Notes: generated by a model not told the origin, from the sequence alone. A DNA stretch of 64,000 bases from Tubiluchus corallicola (GCA_030141605.1 JAQGDQ010000707.1:1-64000), one strand, 5' to 3'. Positions 12,401 to 25,974 are shown, counted from the first letter of the stretch. Numbers and translations are program-made.

Positions 12401-13270
12401 GTTGCGTTTCTACTGCTTAACGTTTTGGACATTGCAAAGCGTGAGTACGCCTCCGATGCAGACGCGGAACTTGTGAAAACTTCCAGAAACAAAGACGCAC
12501 CGAGAAACGATTCCACGGTAGAGTTGAAGTCCTATAATAACATAAGCGAATGCAGCATTAGCAGTAATGTGTCTAGCACTGATGTTGTGACAAAAGCGAA
12601 TGTTTCTAATGATTCGAAAAACGTAGCTAAAGAGAGGAACGACCTCGCAGGAAATGACGTCACACGCGAGACGGAAAATGAAACCGATGACGACGTCGTA
12701 TTCGAGAAATACGTACATAATATCTCCACTTGGGGTTTTGCTTGGCTGTACTTCATGCAGGCGTGGACATGCGCACTAATGATGGGAATTTTACCCTCCG
12801 TTGGTAGTTACTCAGCTTTAGCTTACAGTCGTCAAACGTATCATTTATCTGTAACTTTATCGACTGTTGCAAATCCTCTAGCATGCTTCATCCCTTTCTG
12901 GATAGCAGCTAGAAGCATTTCGTCTCTAACGTGCCTTGTTCTTGCCGGAAGTGTAGTTTCTGGATACATCCTGTCTCTAGCGGCGCTGAGTCCAGAACCG
13001 TTTCTCGTTGACAACGGTACTGCTGGTAGCGCCCTCTGTATTGTGGCTTGGATATTATGTATTGCCGTATTTTCCTACGTTAACGTATGCTTGGCATCAT
13101 TGTTTAGAACTTACAGTCATCGTGCATTGTTTTGGTGTGGAGTTTTCACACAAGGTGGTGCTGCGTTCGGTGCTTTGGTCATGTTTCCAATAATTAATGT
13201 CTACGAGCTACTGGATAATGCAGACACAGTTTGCGAAATAATATATAATTTTACTTTAATATCTTCATAA
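5377..13270 (+). CDS. SLC52A: Riboflavin transporter, SLC52A (RFVT/RFT) family, three exons
   Basis: Predicted plasma-membrane riboflavin (vitamin B2) transporter. Joining 5377-5610, 8934-9118 and 12172-13270 gives 1518 nt, 505 residues plus stop, in frame with GT-AG introns. Family hallmarks: an N-terminal [17 protein letters not shown] helix followed by [10 protein letters not shown], then [12 protein letters not shown], then [19 protein letters not shown], and late [11 protein letters not shown] and MFPIINVY segments. About 11 hydrophobic segments are expected from the family. A polar, Ser/Asn/Asp-rich loop at about residues 229-322 separates the two halves and makes it longer than the human members (about 445-470 residues). 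I chose the ATG at 5377 because it sits directly before the first helix. A TTTCAG just upstream (about 5350-5355) could be the acceptor of a 5' UTR intron. Introns of 3.3 and 3.1 kb are full of repeats. Which vertebrate paralogue it matches best is not decidable here. Confidence 0.93.
5683..6880. repeat. 65-bp minisatellite in SLC52A intron 1, about 18 copies
   Basis: The unit contains CACTTCTTCAGGACTGTAAG followed by TGTTTGCTGTGTGTTAGAAC and an ATAAATACAGTAACATCCC segment. Copies start 65 bp apart (5691, 5756, 5821 and on). Every unit places a pyrimidine-rich AG and a GTAAGTG donor-like site four bases apart (see findings). Confidence 0.95.
6881..8149. other. SLC52A intron 1, unique part
   Basis: AT-rich. 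An open frame at 7367-7717 (116 codons) has no recognisable domain and is treated as chance. Confidence 0.5.
8150..8850 (+). mobile_element. MITE-2 copy a, about 700 bp dispersed repeat
   Basis: Matches, in opposite orientation, the segment at 35838-36530 over nearly its whole length. Shared blocks include AGCACAAGAAAACCCT, GTGCACCCTGGAGGGTGAGT, CGACATTTTACCAA and TTGCAAGGAAAGTCTTTGAG. No coding capacity is seen. It ends about 85 bp before SLC52A exon 2. Confidence 0.8.
8934..9118 (+). CDS. SLC52A: SLC52A exon 2 (residues 79-140)
   Basis: Acceptor TTTTTACTTAG ends at 8933 and donor GTTTGT starts at 9119. The 185 nt encode two membrane segments and the family motif [12 protein letters not shown]. 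The phase (2 nt of the Arg-140 codon) joins exactly to exon 3. Confidence 0.9.
9485..9556. repeat. 72-bp perfect palindrome in SLC52A intron 2
   Basis: TGTAACAGCTAAATGAAATT and the following bases up to 9520 are exactly the reverse complement of 9521-9556. Arms are 36 bp with an alternating TA centre. A (TA)n run precedes it at about 9460-9484. Confidence 0.95.
10490..10617 (+). mobile_element. MITE-1 copy b (left-half fragment)
   Basis: Matches the left half of MITE-1 (GTGTAAAGCAAAGCCGTCTG, GCATCAGTTCAGTAACTT, TTTTTACGTGGACTTTA, TGCATTAGT) and stops where the transposase-like remnant begins. Confidence 0.75.
10618..11406 (+). pseudogene. Broken Tc1/mariner-type transposase, C-terminal part, split by an insertion
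   Basis: At 10714-10731 the reading LNPLDY, followed by [13 protein letters not shown] and ELKAKI, matches the C-terminal block of Tc1/mariner (IS630-like) DDE transposases, which typically carry a D-LNP-[LI]-DY motif. The frame stops at 10822-10824. After a GC-richer insertion (10857-11319) the coding remnant resumes near 11331 and ends [12 protein letters not shown]-stop at about 11371-11406 in a shifted frame, a typical transposase tail. The catalytic core is absent, so it cannot be active. It abuts MITE-1 copy b and lies near copy c, hinting that MITE-1 may derive from such an element (inference). Confidence 0.65.
10857..11319. mobile_element. 463-bp GC-richer insertion of unknown type
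   Basis: This segment separates the two parts of the transposase remnant and is flanked by a direct repeat AATGAGAAACT (10846-10856 and 11320-11330), consistent with a target-site duplication of about 11 bp. Its base composition is visibly richer in G+C than its surroundings. Open frames on both strands (for example 11017-11271) match no family I recognise. Confidence 0.6.
11677..12064 (-). mobile_element. MITE-1 copy c (near full length)
   Basis: Reverse orientation. It begins TGAGCCTTTTCACGGTTCC, has the inner repeat, and ends GAAACTGTGAAATAGCTC. It ends about 110 bp before SLC52A exon 3. Confidence 0.85.
12172..13270 (+). CDS. SLC52A: SLC52A exon 3 (residues 140-505)
   Basis: Acceptor TGTATTTCTAG ends at 12171; TAA at 13268-13270. 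It encodes [19 protein letters not shown], the long polar central loop (about 229-322) with several N-x-S/T sites, and the C-terminal helices with [22 protein letters not shown] and [11 protein letters not shown]. Confidence 0.92.
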
Positions 13271-13414
13271 ATAATTTGTATATATCTTTGACTATTATAC
13301 GTGGAAATTCATCGTGGCACAAAAATGACACTTTGACAATCCTAAATTTGTATTTCTCGATCTTTAAATTTAAATATATTATAAATATATCTATAGCTAA
13401 AAAAATACAAATTT

Positions 13415-13420
13415 ATTAAA
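13415..13420 (+). promoter_or_regulatory. Candidate poly(A) signal ATTAAA of SLC52A
   Basis: First ATTAAA after the stop codon (145 bp). Position and sequence only. AATAAA hexamers follow in the next minisatellite. Confidence 0.35.
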
Positions 13421-13554
13421 ACTTTTACTTTACAAACTTAAAGAGTTAAAATCATGGCAAATGTTTCGATAGAACTACTGCTGTCATCATCATTGTTGAT
13501 TTTTTGTGAACATACAAAAAGTTTACATAGGCTGAGCTTACAGTATAGAACATT

Positions 13555-14098
13555 ATGCACTAATTATGTATTTACAAAAAACCAATGAATAAACAGACCT
13601 GTAGAAAAAATTGATACAGTAAATTATGCACTAATTATGTATTTAACAGAAGCCAAGTAGGTTATGAATAAACAAACCAGTAGAAAAGAAATTGATACAA
13701 TAAATTATGCACTAATTATGTATTTACAAGAAGCCAAATAGGTAATGAATAAGCAGACCAGTAGAAAAGAAATTGATACAATAAATTATGCACTAATTAT
13801 ATATTTAACAGAAGCCAAATAGGTAATGAATAAGCAGACTAGTAGAAAAGAAATTGATACAATAAATTATGCACTAATTATGTATTTACAAAAAACCAAT
13901 GAATAAACAGACCTGTAGAAAAAATTGATACAGTAAATTATGCACTAATTATGTATTTAACAGAAGCCAAATAGGTAATGAATAAGCAGACCAGTAGAAA
14001 AGAAATTGATACAATAAATTATGCACTAATTATGTATTTACAATAAGCCAAATAGGTAATGCATAAACAGACCTGAAGAAAAGAAATTGATACAATAA
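13555..14098. repeat. 70-81 bp minisatellite 3' of SLC52A, about 7 copies
   Basis: The unit contains ATTATGCACTAATTATGTAT, an AAGCCAAATAGGTAATG segment present in long variants only, AATAAACAGACC or AATAAGCAGACC, and GAAATTGATACAATAAA. Most units contain one or two AATAAA hexamers. Confidence 0.92.
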
Positions 14099-15093
14099 CA
14101 AATAGCTAAGTGTTTGAAAATAAAGTTAAAGAAAATATAAAAGGTTTAGAAGAGTACATAGATAAACTTTCTTTTACTAATAAGTCCCAGTTATTTGTAG
14201 CTCTGGTCACAATGATGAAATGATTAAAATCAGCTTTGTGGTCAGAGGCACAAATATGGTTATTAATGCTGGATTGAGAATTTCTTAATTTCTTGCCAGT
14301 TTCAGACAAAATACCGAAATTTTCACAAATTCTTACTGTAAAGTGTCTGGATGTTTTGCCATAAATATCTCTCTGAGTAATGAGATCACGCTGACCGACT
14401 GAGTTATCTTAATCCATTTTTACACACTTGTACAAGCATAAAACTAAATATTGTATAGCAGGTAACGTATACAGACTAACTGAGTTGTCTTAATCCATTT
14501 TTACACACTTGTACACACATAGAACTAAATATTGTACAGCAGCTAATGTATAAGAATTAAAACTGGTTGTGAATTATAGCATTTATGGTTGTCATAAGCG
14601 TGATTATTGTAACTTTTTTACATAGTACTTCTAATACACAAGCCGAGGTAATCAAAGGCAGTGTTAAAAAATATGTACTGTAGTAGACAGTAATTCAAAC
14701 TTTAAAAGTATGAATGTGACTGTAACAATACCATAGATATGGTTTGTGTAGATCAAAGATCTTGGTGATTGTTTAGGAGTGTTCTGCATTCTAGACTGTC
14801 ATGCTGCTCTGATCTTCTTTGTTTTAAGTTCCTAATTAGTTTAATAAATACTACTTTATTATGCACGCATTCATCTGGTTGCTAATATTAATGTAGCGCG
14901 TAGCAGTGACGTCACGGCTGGCTTCTCTCTATCTTCTCAATACCTGAACAGGTGAGTGGAGAGTTCCGATTTTGATACGAAGTAGAGATGACATATTGCT
15001 GTTATAATTATTTCTGTACCGTCGTGATACTAGTTCGAATTAAAATAAAGTTTTAAAAATAAGTTACAAACGAATTCGAGCAGTTTGTCGAGA
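14099..15093. other. Spacer between SLC52A and the histone genes
   Basis: No gene recognised. 14150-14210 resembles 17440-17510 in inverted orientation (ACATAGATAAACTTTC...TTATTTGTAGCT), probably an old dispersed repeat. 14400-14550 holds two diverged copies of an ACTGAGTTGTCTTAATCC / TTTTTACACACTTGTACA segment. Confidence 0.45.
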
Positions 15094-15662
15094 ACATAAA
15101 TACGCGAACATCCTACATAGTCCTCACTTATAACGCAAAGCCAGCAGCAGCTTTTAAGTTATAAGCAGAGTATAATGGATGACGTCAGAGCAATGGCGTT
15201 GCGTCAGCAGTTTTCCAAGCGAAAATCGTGCGAAATGGAACCCCCAATCAACTCATCACAGCTTCTCAGGATGGAAGCGGCCTAAAATATAGCCCACATC
15301 ACCGTGTAGCCCTATCCTTCCTCTTTCTAAAGAGCCATATATCTCCTTCCGAGATTCCCACTAGGCGCCGTCAGAACGTTTTTTCTGCAGGCTGTTTGGC
15401 CAAAATTTCGAAAAAAGCCGGAGTTGGGTCCGGGAAAACGCCCGTTACGGGACGCCGTGGCCCTCTCGCGAATTCTAAATACGCCTACTCCACCCACCAC
15501 TGAACGGGCTATCTATCTAAAGCCAGCACCGCCCTCGGCCCGTTCCAGTTCTTCAGATCTCATCGGTATAACTTTTGCAAAAAACGACCGAAAATGGCCA
15601 TTTTTGGAGGTTTTTCGCCCCCCCCCCGTTCCTCGCGGTGGGCCCGATTCGAAAAATAAACC
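15094..15662 (-). mobile_element. GC-rich dispersed element, copy 1
   Basis: Related to 56640-57335 and 58003-58712 in the opposite orientation. Shared blocks include TACGCGAACATCCTAC, GATGACGTCA, CAGAACGTTTTTTCTGCAGG (with variants), GGGAAAACGCCCGTTACGGG, GAACGGGCTATCTATC and AAAATGGCCATTTTTGGAGG. G+C is visibly higher than in the flanks. A frame beginning MGPGKRPLR (from 15424 on plus) is present in all three copies. The copy lacks the far end (CTACAGCCCGGACGAGGG) present in the other two. Confidence 0.75.
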
Positions 15663-15986
15663 CTCAAACCTTGTAATAAAATGGAACAGAAGAGGAATCA
15701 TTTACATTGATTTTTCTTGGACAGCAAACCTGGTACGATGTCAGACCTTATATTCCTTTAATTGAGATAAATTAAGTAATATATAACTTTGAATGAATCC
15801 TTTGCTTGCCTAGATAATAACGTTATGTGCACAACAGATTATGATTTGTTTAATGTATATTTGTGCATTTTCGGAAAAATACAACCTTCGTCGAATACAA
15901 TTACATGCAGACGCTGTAGACTAGTGTAAGTTCAATTAAATAAATATAGTTTAGTTTGTATGATTTAAATTAGGCATAAGGTAACA
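15663..15986. other. Spacer downstream of H4
   Basis: AT-rich; no gene or repeat recognised. Confidence 0.5.
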
Positions 15987-16037
15987 GCAAAGATCAGAAT
16001 TTCCTTTCGAAAATATTTGGTGGCCCTGAAAAGGGCC
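15987..16037 (-). terminator. H4 mRNA 3' stem-loop and histone downstream element
   Basis: The minus strand reads the 16-nt stem-loop GGCCCTTTTCAGGGCC (16022-16037), 29 nt past the H4 stop, then a purine-rich element (15987-16009, CGAAAGGAAATTCTGATC) like those of the other three histone genes. This is the SLBP and U7 snRNP processing signal of replication-dependent histone mRNAs. Confidence 0.95.
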
Positions 16038-16066
16038 GGTTGGTTTTCCAGTTTTAAAGACAGCTC

Positions 16067-17314
<1,248 letters not shown>

Positions 17315-17343
17315 ATGACCAGTTGTTACATTTTAAACCAACC

Positions 17344-17393
17344 GGCCCTTTTCAGGGCCACCATATCTATCCGAGAGAAAATTCTGATTTTGC
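17344..17393 (+). terminator. H3 mRNA 3' stem-loop and histone downstream element
   Basis: Stem-loop GGCCCTTTTCAGGGCC at 17344-17359, then CCGAGAGAAAATTCTGATTT from 17371, the purine-rich element shared with the other histone genes. Confidence 0.95.
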
Positions 17394-19287
17394 TTTTAAA
17401 ACAAGATGTTTTCACTTCGGCATCTATAGCCGCAGATTGGTACTTATAGCTACAAATAACTGTGACTTATTAATAAAGGAAAGTTTGTCTATGTACCCTA
17501 ATAAGCTATCTCTTAATGTACAAAGTAGTTCCATACTATAAGCTCTGCCTATATAAACCGGAACTTTTAAGATATTCTTGAAGCTTGCTTACGTGGGCCC
17601 GTTTCAAATTATTGAAGCTTGCATACGTGGGCCCAGTGTAATTACGTTTTGCGCTTTGTTAAATATCAATATTATAATGTAGTAATTTACGTCTCTTTGC
17701 ACATGCGCAGAAATGCTTGATGATACTGCCTCCGCCAAATCCTAACGATCTTTTTCATCTGATTAAAAAACGAAAACAAAGTATAACATTGATGTTGACA
17801 AATAAGCAAACATACAAGAATGTACATTTATTGGTATTATATAGACTAGCAAAAGACTGACAGAACATTTTATTCATTAAATAGATTTATAATCAATAAT
17901 GCACAAATGTTCCACATCGTGTTTATCTCCCGTTTTCACCATTAATTTTGGCGATGGTAATAGACTGACATGTAATAATGCGTGTTTATACAATTTAAGC
18001 ACATGTTAAAATTGTGTTACAAAGTTTTACAAGCAAGAATTTTTCGAAATGGAGCTTGTAACTAACTCGTGGTTCTCTGTCCAAGTGGAGATCTCCACGA
18101 AATATTTCATGAGTGCTTTTTGTACGTGAGGTGTCAAATTTTGCGAACCCGCTTTTTCCACAAATTTCCTGGAAATCTTTTGAGTAGTAGTTTTTTAGTA
18201 ATAGGCTTACTGTCATGACAGACGAAAAACAAACAAACTGTGTTGAAGCATAATTCCTGTTCAGAGGTGAAAATAACTTAAATTAATTATCTTCCACAAT
18301 AACCTTAACCCTAAAATCACATTTTACTAAATGTTACATTTTTTCTGTACCATTTTTACTCTGCGATTTTACCGTGCCACCTTTAACCGTGTCATTTTTA
18401 TTCTAGTATATGTACCTACGGTAACTTTATACCTACCAACGATATTCCTACCTAGTATAAATTGTATACGTACGTTTTTATTGATCGTTTACATACATCA
18501 CTCAGTATATTTTCTATGTATTGTTTTTGTATTCAGTGCGTTTATCATTAAAAATACGGTGCATATGCTGACTTGCTATTGCATTTTTTCACAACTGATT
18601 CTGAATTTCTAACAAAAATATATAAGGTTGTTTGACGGCAAATGGGAACGAAACTGGATGGTGGCTCTTTCTGAGTGACGTAAATCTCCCGCCAAAATAC
18701 TGGTTTGTGACTGAGGGTCGCTGTTCTGGAAACAAAGAAGGTTGAAGATATCCGTAAGCAAAAACTGACCACGGTACAGACTTAAGTACGTTCATCACTG
18801 CGCAGAATACACCCTCCTCCCTCCCACTGTGTTGTATAACGAAAAGCCTTGCTTTAAGACTTAAATACGTTCATCACTGCACAGAATAACCCCCCCCCCC
18901 TCACTGTGTTGTATAACGAGAACCCTTGCTTTAATCCACTTGAATGTTGTCTTGACTAATGCAAAGTAAAGCTGCACGAACGAACGTGGCAAATGTTAAT
19001 TTTTTTGTAAAATTAATCGTACAAAAGATTTCTGAATGATAGCGCTTTGTACTCTCGTTGCCAAATAAAAATTCAACAAAAATATTTTAGGTATAAAACA
19101 GATCAATCATATCATTGGCAGTTGAAGAGAGATAGAAGAATCTTTGTCACCACATCTTCATAACATTTTCTTCTTTTATTTTGCACCTCGTTATTCCATA
19201 TCGCCTATTCGGCTCAGATCTTACAAGTTTTACTTTTTGATCTGAGCCGATAATTTGCCTTGCTCATTGTAATATATGCCATTTTGT
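17394..19287. other. Spacer inside the histone cluster
   Basis: No H1 or other gene found. It contains a short direct repeat GAAGCTTGC-TACGTGGGCCC (about 17579 and 17613), poly-C tracts, and a 78-bp tandem duplication (listed separately). Confidence 0.5.
18778..18934. repeat. Two-copy, about 78-bp tandem duplication
   Basis: GACTTAAGTACGTTCATCAC...TTGTATAACGAAAAGCC is repeated with a C-run length difference. Confidence 0.85.
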
Positions 19288-20545
19288 GTAAACTGACTTT
19301 TGGAATAAATAAACTAAACTATACTGTAGATAAATAGATAGATACCGTAAAACTGACTTTTGGAATAAATAAACTAAACTACACTGTAGATAAATAGATA
19401 GATACCCTAAAACTGGCTTTTGGAATAAATAAACTAAACTATACTGTAGATAAATAGATAGATACCGTAAAACTGACTTTTGGAATAAATAAACTAAACT
19501 ATACTGTAGATAAATAGATAGATACCCTAAAACTGGCTTTTGGAATAAATAAACTAAACTATACTGTAGATAAATAGATAGATACCGTAAAACTGGCTTT
19601 TGGAATAAATAAACTAAACTATACTGTAGATAAATAGATAGATACCGTAAAACTGACTTTTGGAATAAATAAACTAAACTATACTGTAGATAAATAGATA
19701 GATACCGTAAAACTGGCTTTTGGAATAAATAAACTAAACTATACTGTAGATAAATAGATAGATACCCTAAAACTGACTTTTGGAATAAATAAACTAAACT
19801 ATACTGTAGATAAATAGATAGATACCCTAAAACTGGCTTTTGGAATAAATAAACTAAACTATACTGTAGATAAATAGATAGATACCCTAAAACTGGCTTT
19901 TGGAATAAATAAACTAAACTATACTGTAGATAAATAGATAGATACCCTAAAACTGGCTTTTGGAATAAATAAACTAAACTATACTGTAGATAAATAGATA
20001 GATACCGTAAAACTGGCTTTTGAATAAATAAAATAAACTATACTGTAGATAAATAGATAGATACCCTAAAACTGGCTTTTGGAATAAATAAACTAAACTA
20101 TACTGTAGATAAATAGATAGATACCCTACAACTGGCGTTTGGAATAAATAAACTAAACTATACTGTAGATAAATAGATAGATACCGTAAAACTGACTTTT
20201 GGAATAAATAAACTAAACTATACTGTAGATAAATAGATAGATACCGTAAAACTGGCTTTTGGAATAAATAAACTAAATTATACTGTAGATAAATAGATAG
20301 ATACCGTAAAACTGGCTTTTGGAATAAATAAACTAAACTATACTGTAGATAAATAGATAGATACCGTAAAACTGACTTTTGGAATAAATAAACTAAACTA
20401 TACTGTAGATAAATAGATAGATACCGTAAAACTGGCTTTTGGAATAAATAAACTAAACTATACTGTAGATAAATAGATAGATACCGTAAAACTGGCTTTT
20501 GGAATAAATAAACTAAACTATACTATAGATAGATACCGTTATTTC
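19288..20545. repeat. 60-bp minisatellite, about 21 copies
   Basis: Highly uniform 60-bp unit containing TTTTGGAATAAATAAACTAA, CTATACTGTAGATAAATAGA and TAGATACC[GC]TAAAACTG[AG]C. It lies between the two histone gene pairs. Each unit carries an AATAAA hexamer. Confidence 0.97.
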
Positions 20546-21627
20546 ACATTTTTGTTCATATAGCATAAAATACGAGTACATAAAAAATTAAAACTACAAA
20601 CCATACACGATTATTTAGAACTTGTATTCGGTGAAAATGACTCAAGAGAAAAATGAAATAGGTTAAATCTAGATTAGATTAGAAATATGTTCGGCTATGC
20701 ATGTAAATGATATTTGGCAAATGGGTGACGTGAGATTAATGCTGATAATTTGTACGAGAGCTTGCAATAGCAACAGCCATATAATCAGTAATTTAAGGGG
20801 TAGTTTCCAAGGCAATGTCAGGGGGGTAGCCAGGTTCTAAACTCAGGGAGGGAGGGGGCAGCACCGTAACGATTTTTAATGCATTGATTATATATTTTAA
20901 TTTTAGTTTAAAATCAAAATACGAAGGAAGATACAGTTTCCAGGAAGTATACAATTAAACATGTGCTGCCACCATCACTTAAAATGTTTATCACTGTAAC
21001 TTGATCCAAGTTCAAACCAGGATTGAATTTCAGTGCGTAGCTTGGCACCTTAACTTCAACGTGGATTATCTCAGCTTAGAAATAACATAAAACGTTGAAT
21101 TTGGTATCAAAATGATCCTCATGAAATGGAGATTCGGGATACGTGAATAACTAGTAAAGTTTGCTGATTTATGGTCGATCTTGCTATGCAGGCACACATA
21201 TCCACAATGATAAATAGGTTGAACACAATATTCTCTTGCCTTGAACACAAAGTTCTCTATAAACTCAGCTATAAGGTTTCTACAAATGGTTCAGTCAGTC
21301 TAATATAGCCAACTACAGTCTCCATATCAACTACATTGCCATTTTAATAATTGTTCATGTATACTAATGTTTCTTTGTTTTAGCATATATCTCGTATGAC
21401 ACGAAGTAAAAGAATAGACGCGTATAGATACTTGAAGACAAAGTATCAATTTAAAAACTACAATAGGCGTCTAAATATGCGTGCCCGTTGGTCCTTTTAA
21501 CCATTTATTTCTCTGACACACATGTACAACAGAACGTTAATTGTAATCAAAATACTTGATATGTACTCTCTGTGCAGTCTTATTTTTTTATCACTGGAAC
21601 ACCTTTATAAATAACAAAATCAATTTA
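20546..21627. other. Spacer downstream of H2B
   Basis: No gene. A single GGGGGGTAGCCAGGTTCTAA segment at 20821-20842 is the reverse of the unit that makes up the arrays at 43.8-44.5 kb and 46.8-47.5 kb. Confidence 0.5.
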
Positions 21628-21677
21628 GCAAAATCAGAATTTTCTCTCGGATAGGTATGATGGCCCTGAAAAGGGCC
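21628..21677 (-). terminator. H2B mRNA 3' stem-loop and histone downstream element
   Basis: Minus-strand stem-loop GGCCCTTTTCAGGGCC at 21662-21677, 33 nt past the stop, then CCGAGAGAAAATTCTGATTT at 21650 downwards. Confidence 0.95.
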
Positions 21678-21710
21678 GGTTGGTTTTATTGGTAGAATAT
21701 TTCCAGCAAT

Positions 21711-22079
21711 TTACTTGGAGCTGGTGTACTTGGTCACAGCCTTGGTTCCTTCACTCACAGCGTGCTTAGCCAACTCTCCTGGAAGGAGAAGACGGACAGC
21801 AGTCTGGATCTCTCTGCTTGTGATGGTGGAACGTTTGTTGTAGTGAGCAAGACGGGAAGCTTCTCCAGAGATTCTCTCAAACAAATCATTGACGAAACTG
21901 TTCATGATGCTCATAGCTTTGCTAGAGATACCAGTATCTGGGTGAACTTGCTTCAACACCTTGTAGATGTAAATGCTGTAGCTTTCCTTTCTCTTTCGCT
22001 TCCTCTTCTTGTCAGAAGTTGGTCTCTTCTGGGCCTTGCCAGCTTTCTTCGCTGCTTTTCCACTTGGTTTAGGAGGCAT
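21711..22079 (-). CDS. H2B: Histone H2B
   Basis: A 122-codon intronless frame. It has a Lys/Pro-rich tail starting [15 protein letters not shown], then [20 protein letters not shown] and the H2B fold, ending [13 protein letters not shown], which carries the ubiquitylatable Lys of the family. It forms the H2A-H2B dimer. It is divergent from H2A across a 345-bp promoter and has the replication-dependent 3' end. The tail differs from vertebrate H2B and looks invertebrate. Confidence 0.99.
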   Translation of the reverse strand: MPPKPSGKAAKKAGKAQKRPTSDKKRKRKRKESYSIYIYKVLKQVHPDTGISSKAMSIMNSFVNDLFERISGEASRLAHYNKRSTITSREIQTAVRLLLPGELAKHAVSEGTKAVTKYTSSK

Positions 22080-22802
<723 letters not shown>

Positions 22803-22825
22803 ATGATCTTCGTTGCAAACCAACC

Positions 22826-22874
22826 GGCCCTTTTCAGGGCCACTAAATAATCCGAAAGAAAATTCTGATTTTGC
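22826..22874 (+). terminator. H2A mRNA 3' stem-loop and histone downstream element
   Basis: Stem-loop GGCCCTTTTCAGGGCC at 22826-22841, 23 nt after the stop, then CCGAAAGAAAATTCTGATTT from 22852. Confidence 0.95.
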
Positions 22875-25841
22875 TATTTCTGTTTTGCTGTAGTTCAACT
22901 GCACGCGGGTCCGTCTGTTAAAAACGGTATTGCTCAGACAGTCATAAAAGGGCAAAACGCTAAGCATTGTTACAGAGCAATGTCATACGCCCACGCAACA
23001 GTGCTTACTACGTGGAATATTCTCACGCCTACAACAATGCCTGAGCTGCCGACTAAGAAAATGCGTTGATGTAGCACCTCTTGTAGGATCAACCACTTTC
23101 ATACGTAGGCCTTATATGCCTTGTTTTGACCCAGGTTTGGCTGGCTCTACCACTAGGCAGTGGCCTAGGGTACCAAATTTTGGAAATAATTCTTTAATTT
23201 TTAATTTTAGCTTAACCATAAATGATGACATAGTGTATGTGTAAATTGCTTAAATGGATATAACACTTTAATTTCTTGAAAAAAATTGCTTGAATCATTT
23301 TCCCGTGAAAATATGATTCATTCATGTAACGCGGGTCTCTTCTCTCGAATCCCTCCGCAAAACACTGCTTTTGCCTTGCCTAACTTCTTAAGGTTACGTT
23401 GTTGTACACAGACACAACTGAGTACTGACGGGTGTTACCCTAACGCGCGTTACCATTATACTTAGTTCTTATTCAGTTTAGTTTATTATTATTATACTTT
23501 ATTACTTACAACAAACATTCAATTCTGTGGGTGAACACCATGGGGAAGAGGGGGGGGGGGTGTTGCTAAAAGTACTTTTCTCAAGGGTGTCAAACTACTT
23601 AGAACCGGTCGTGAGTTGTGTGATTAATACGCTCTATCTAAGGTTCCATAAGACGCATTAACTACATTTTACAAATTTAAATCCTTTGTATGAAATATTT
23701 GCTGCTAGGAACCTGTACCGGGTGCACCACCAAAAAATGTTAACTATTCTTACAATTGCTGTGTGAAAAAACGACCTTTTGTACAACGCTTATGCACATT
23801 GAATATATGCATATAATTTTATATGTGTTGCATTGGGCGTGTTTTGCCAATGGGTATTTCGGCAAGTAAAATTTAATTGTGTGTTTTTCAAATATGTGTT
23901 GGGTTTTTTTTCGTTGAAAGATGGCAGCACTATGCAGTCTTATGTGGCATTATCCTGTATAAATAGAAGGGTTTACGTAGCAGTAGAATCGTTCATTTTC
24001 AACCGCTTCCGTGTACAAAGGTAATTTGTTATCATTCAGTATGATAACAAGATATTTGTCGGCCAAATGAAGGGTTTAGTTCAGCTCAAAGGACATCAAC
24101 ACAACACACAAAGAACACTACTAATTGTCATTACCAGAGATGTACTGGGCCAAGCTCTATGTGGGTTTTTGCCCTTGGTTTTCTCCATTATGATACTTAA
24201 CCAGTTGTGCAATGTGTGTCGAGTTTTCCAAATATGGACTGTTTGCATGTGAATTGCGTTTTGAATTCACTGTGCAGGAAACCACATCCTTATCAAAATA
24301 ACCAAAACACCCAAACTAATATTTTTTAGGATTTCTTAAGCTTGCACGTCAGGTATAACAAGAACTAGGTGTAGAAAGAGGTAACCGTGCAAAGCAAGTT
24401 TTACTAATATGGATTTCTTTTATGTGTGTTTTTTGTATTGCTAAAAATGATAATTTATGCTTCTCTAAATCACTGGTTAAAGATTCCTTTTTGACGTCAA
24501 TTCTAAGACGTCCAACGTTGAGCAACGCAAATTCTAATTAGTTGACATTCCAAGTACTCTGGTGAAATATTAAACCCTTCTTCATTCAAAATCTCCAATA
24601 CTGAGAATGTTGCAGGTAACAGAATGCGTAGCCATAAAATGACAAAACTATAGACTTCAACATTTATAAAAAATTGAAGTCGGTGGCTCGTCAGCACCAC
24701 TTCTGGGCCGAACTTAAGGTCAAGCTTTTATTGTAAAATTTGCAAGAGAGCAAGTTTTATAGTCACCGCTCGTTTCTTGGAACCGTGCGTCACGTGTCCT
24801 GGTCGTAGATCCGGGACAATTTTGCTATGACATGGATTGTCTGCGCATGCGTTTATTTACACGGCACGGGCTGAAAGGATGTGGACGATTTGTTGAGTGT
24901 ATAGGCATGGATCTACATAATATGTGAATAATTTCAGATATATGGTTAAGGTAAATTTACTATTGAAAAGAATATTTATGCAATAATAAGAATCGTTGTT
25001 AGCTAGATGCAACTTGTCTTCCGGCAGTAAGGGTAAAATTCGTTACACCTCTAGGTCCATATCTAGGCTAAGTATGTGTTTATTGTTATTACTATTACTA
25101 TATTAGTATTATTTATAATATAACATTGAATCCACATTTTCATTGCACTTTTAGATTTGGTAATATTGTCGAACCCATACACAGATAAGCAGTGTGCAGA
25201 AACTCTTGCTTTCTGACAGTGGAAAAATATAAACTCAACAATGCATGCACGGTCAGTAATAATTTGTCACTTATGCCAGAAAATGTATCGCTGTTATAAT
25301 ACCTGACTACAAGAAATTGTTAAGAGAGTTACTGCAAAAACAACTCAATTATTTCACTCAAAGTTGTGTGCATTATGCTTGTCGCCAAAAAAAACGTCGA
25401 CTGCTACACAATCTTGTGAAATTACGTTGTTTCAATTATGCTGTAATAAAATTTGTTCCTGTGGCACACTTTATACATGCAATATTTATACAATGTAATG
25501 TAAAATTTATACAGTCAGACTAAAAACTGATGTAAGCAATAATAACAATAACATTGTAAAAGGTTTAAACTGGAGAGAGATATTGCCGGATATCTTATAC
25601 CGGATCCTGATCTCATGTTTGCTTTCATTCGTACCGGAACATGCTGCTTGCATTCAGCAAAATTGTGAAATCTTGCCAAAGTTCGGATGATATTTGACCA
25701 GTAAACAAAACTAGACCGTGTTTATGACAAAGTGATAAACTGAAAATTCTGCATTATGACCAAAACTACAAGTGCTGGCTGTGAAAAAGGATTTCCACTG
25801 TCCTTGACCCTATGACCTGAAGTCACCAGTTACCATACTAC
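22875..25841. other. Spacer between histones and the first SLCO gene
   Basis: No exon with family similarity found. 23135-23180 (CACTAGGCAGTGGCCTAGGG) resembles the reverse of 49850-49905, a small dispersed repeat. Short open frames here look like chance. Confidence 0.45.
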
Positions 25842-25974
25842 TGGAACAGCGTGTTTCAGATAACGTCAGTTTTTGTTTCTAACAAAATGAATGTGAGCAA
25901 TACAAACAGTAACTACACACTTGGCTAACAGGAACAGCGTGTTTCAGATAACGGTGGTTTTTGTTTCTAACAAA

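Noticed and set aside
14880-15093. AACAG-GTGAGT looking like a donor, hint of a promoter/exon
   Set aside because: No coding sequence or partner exon found.
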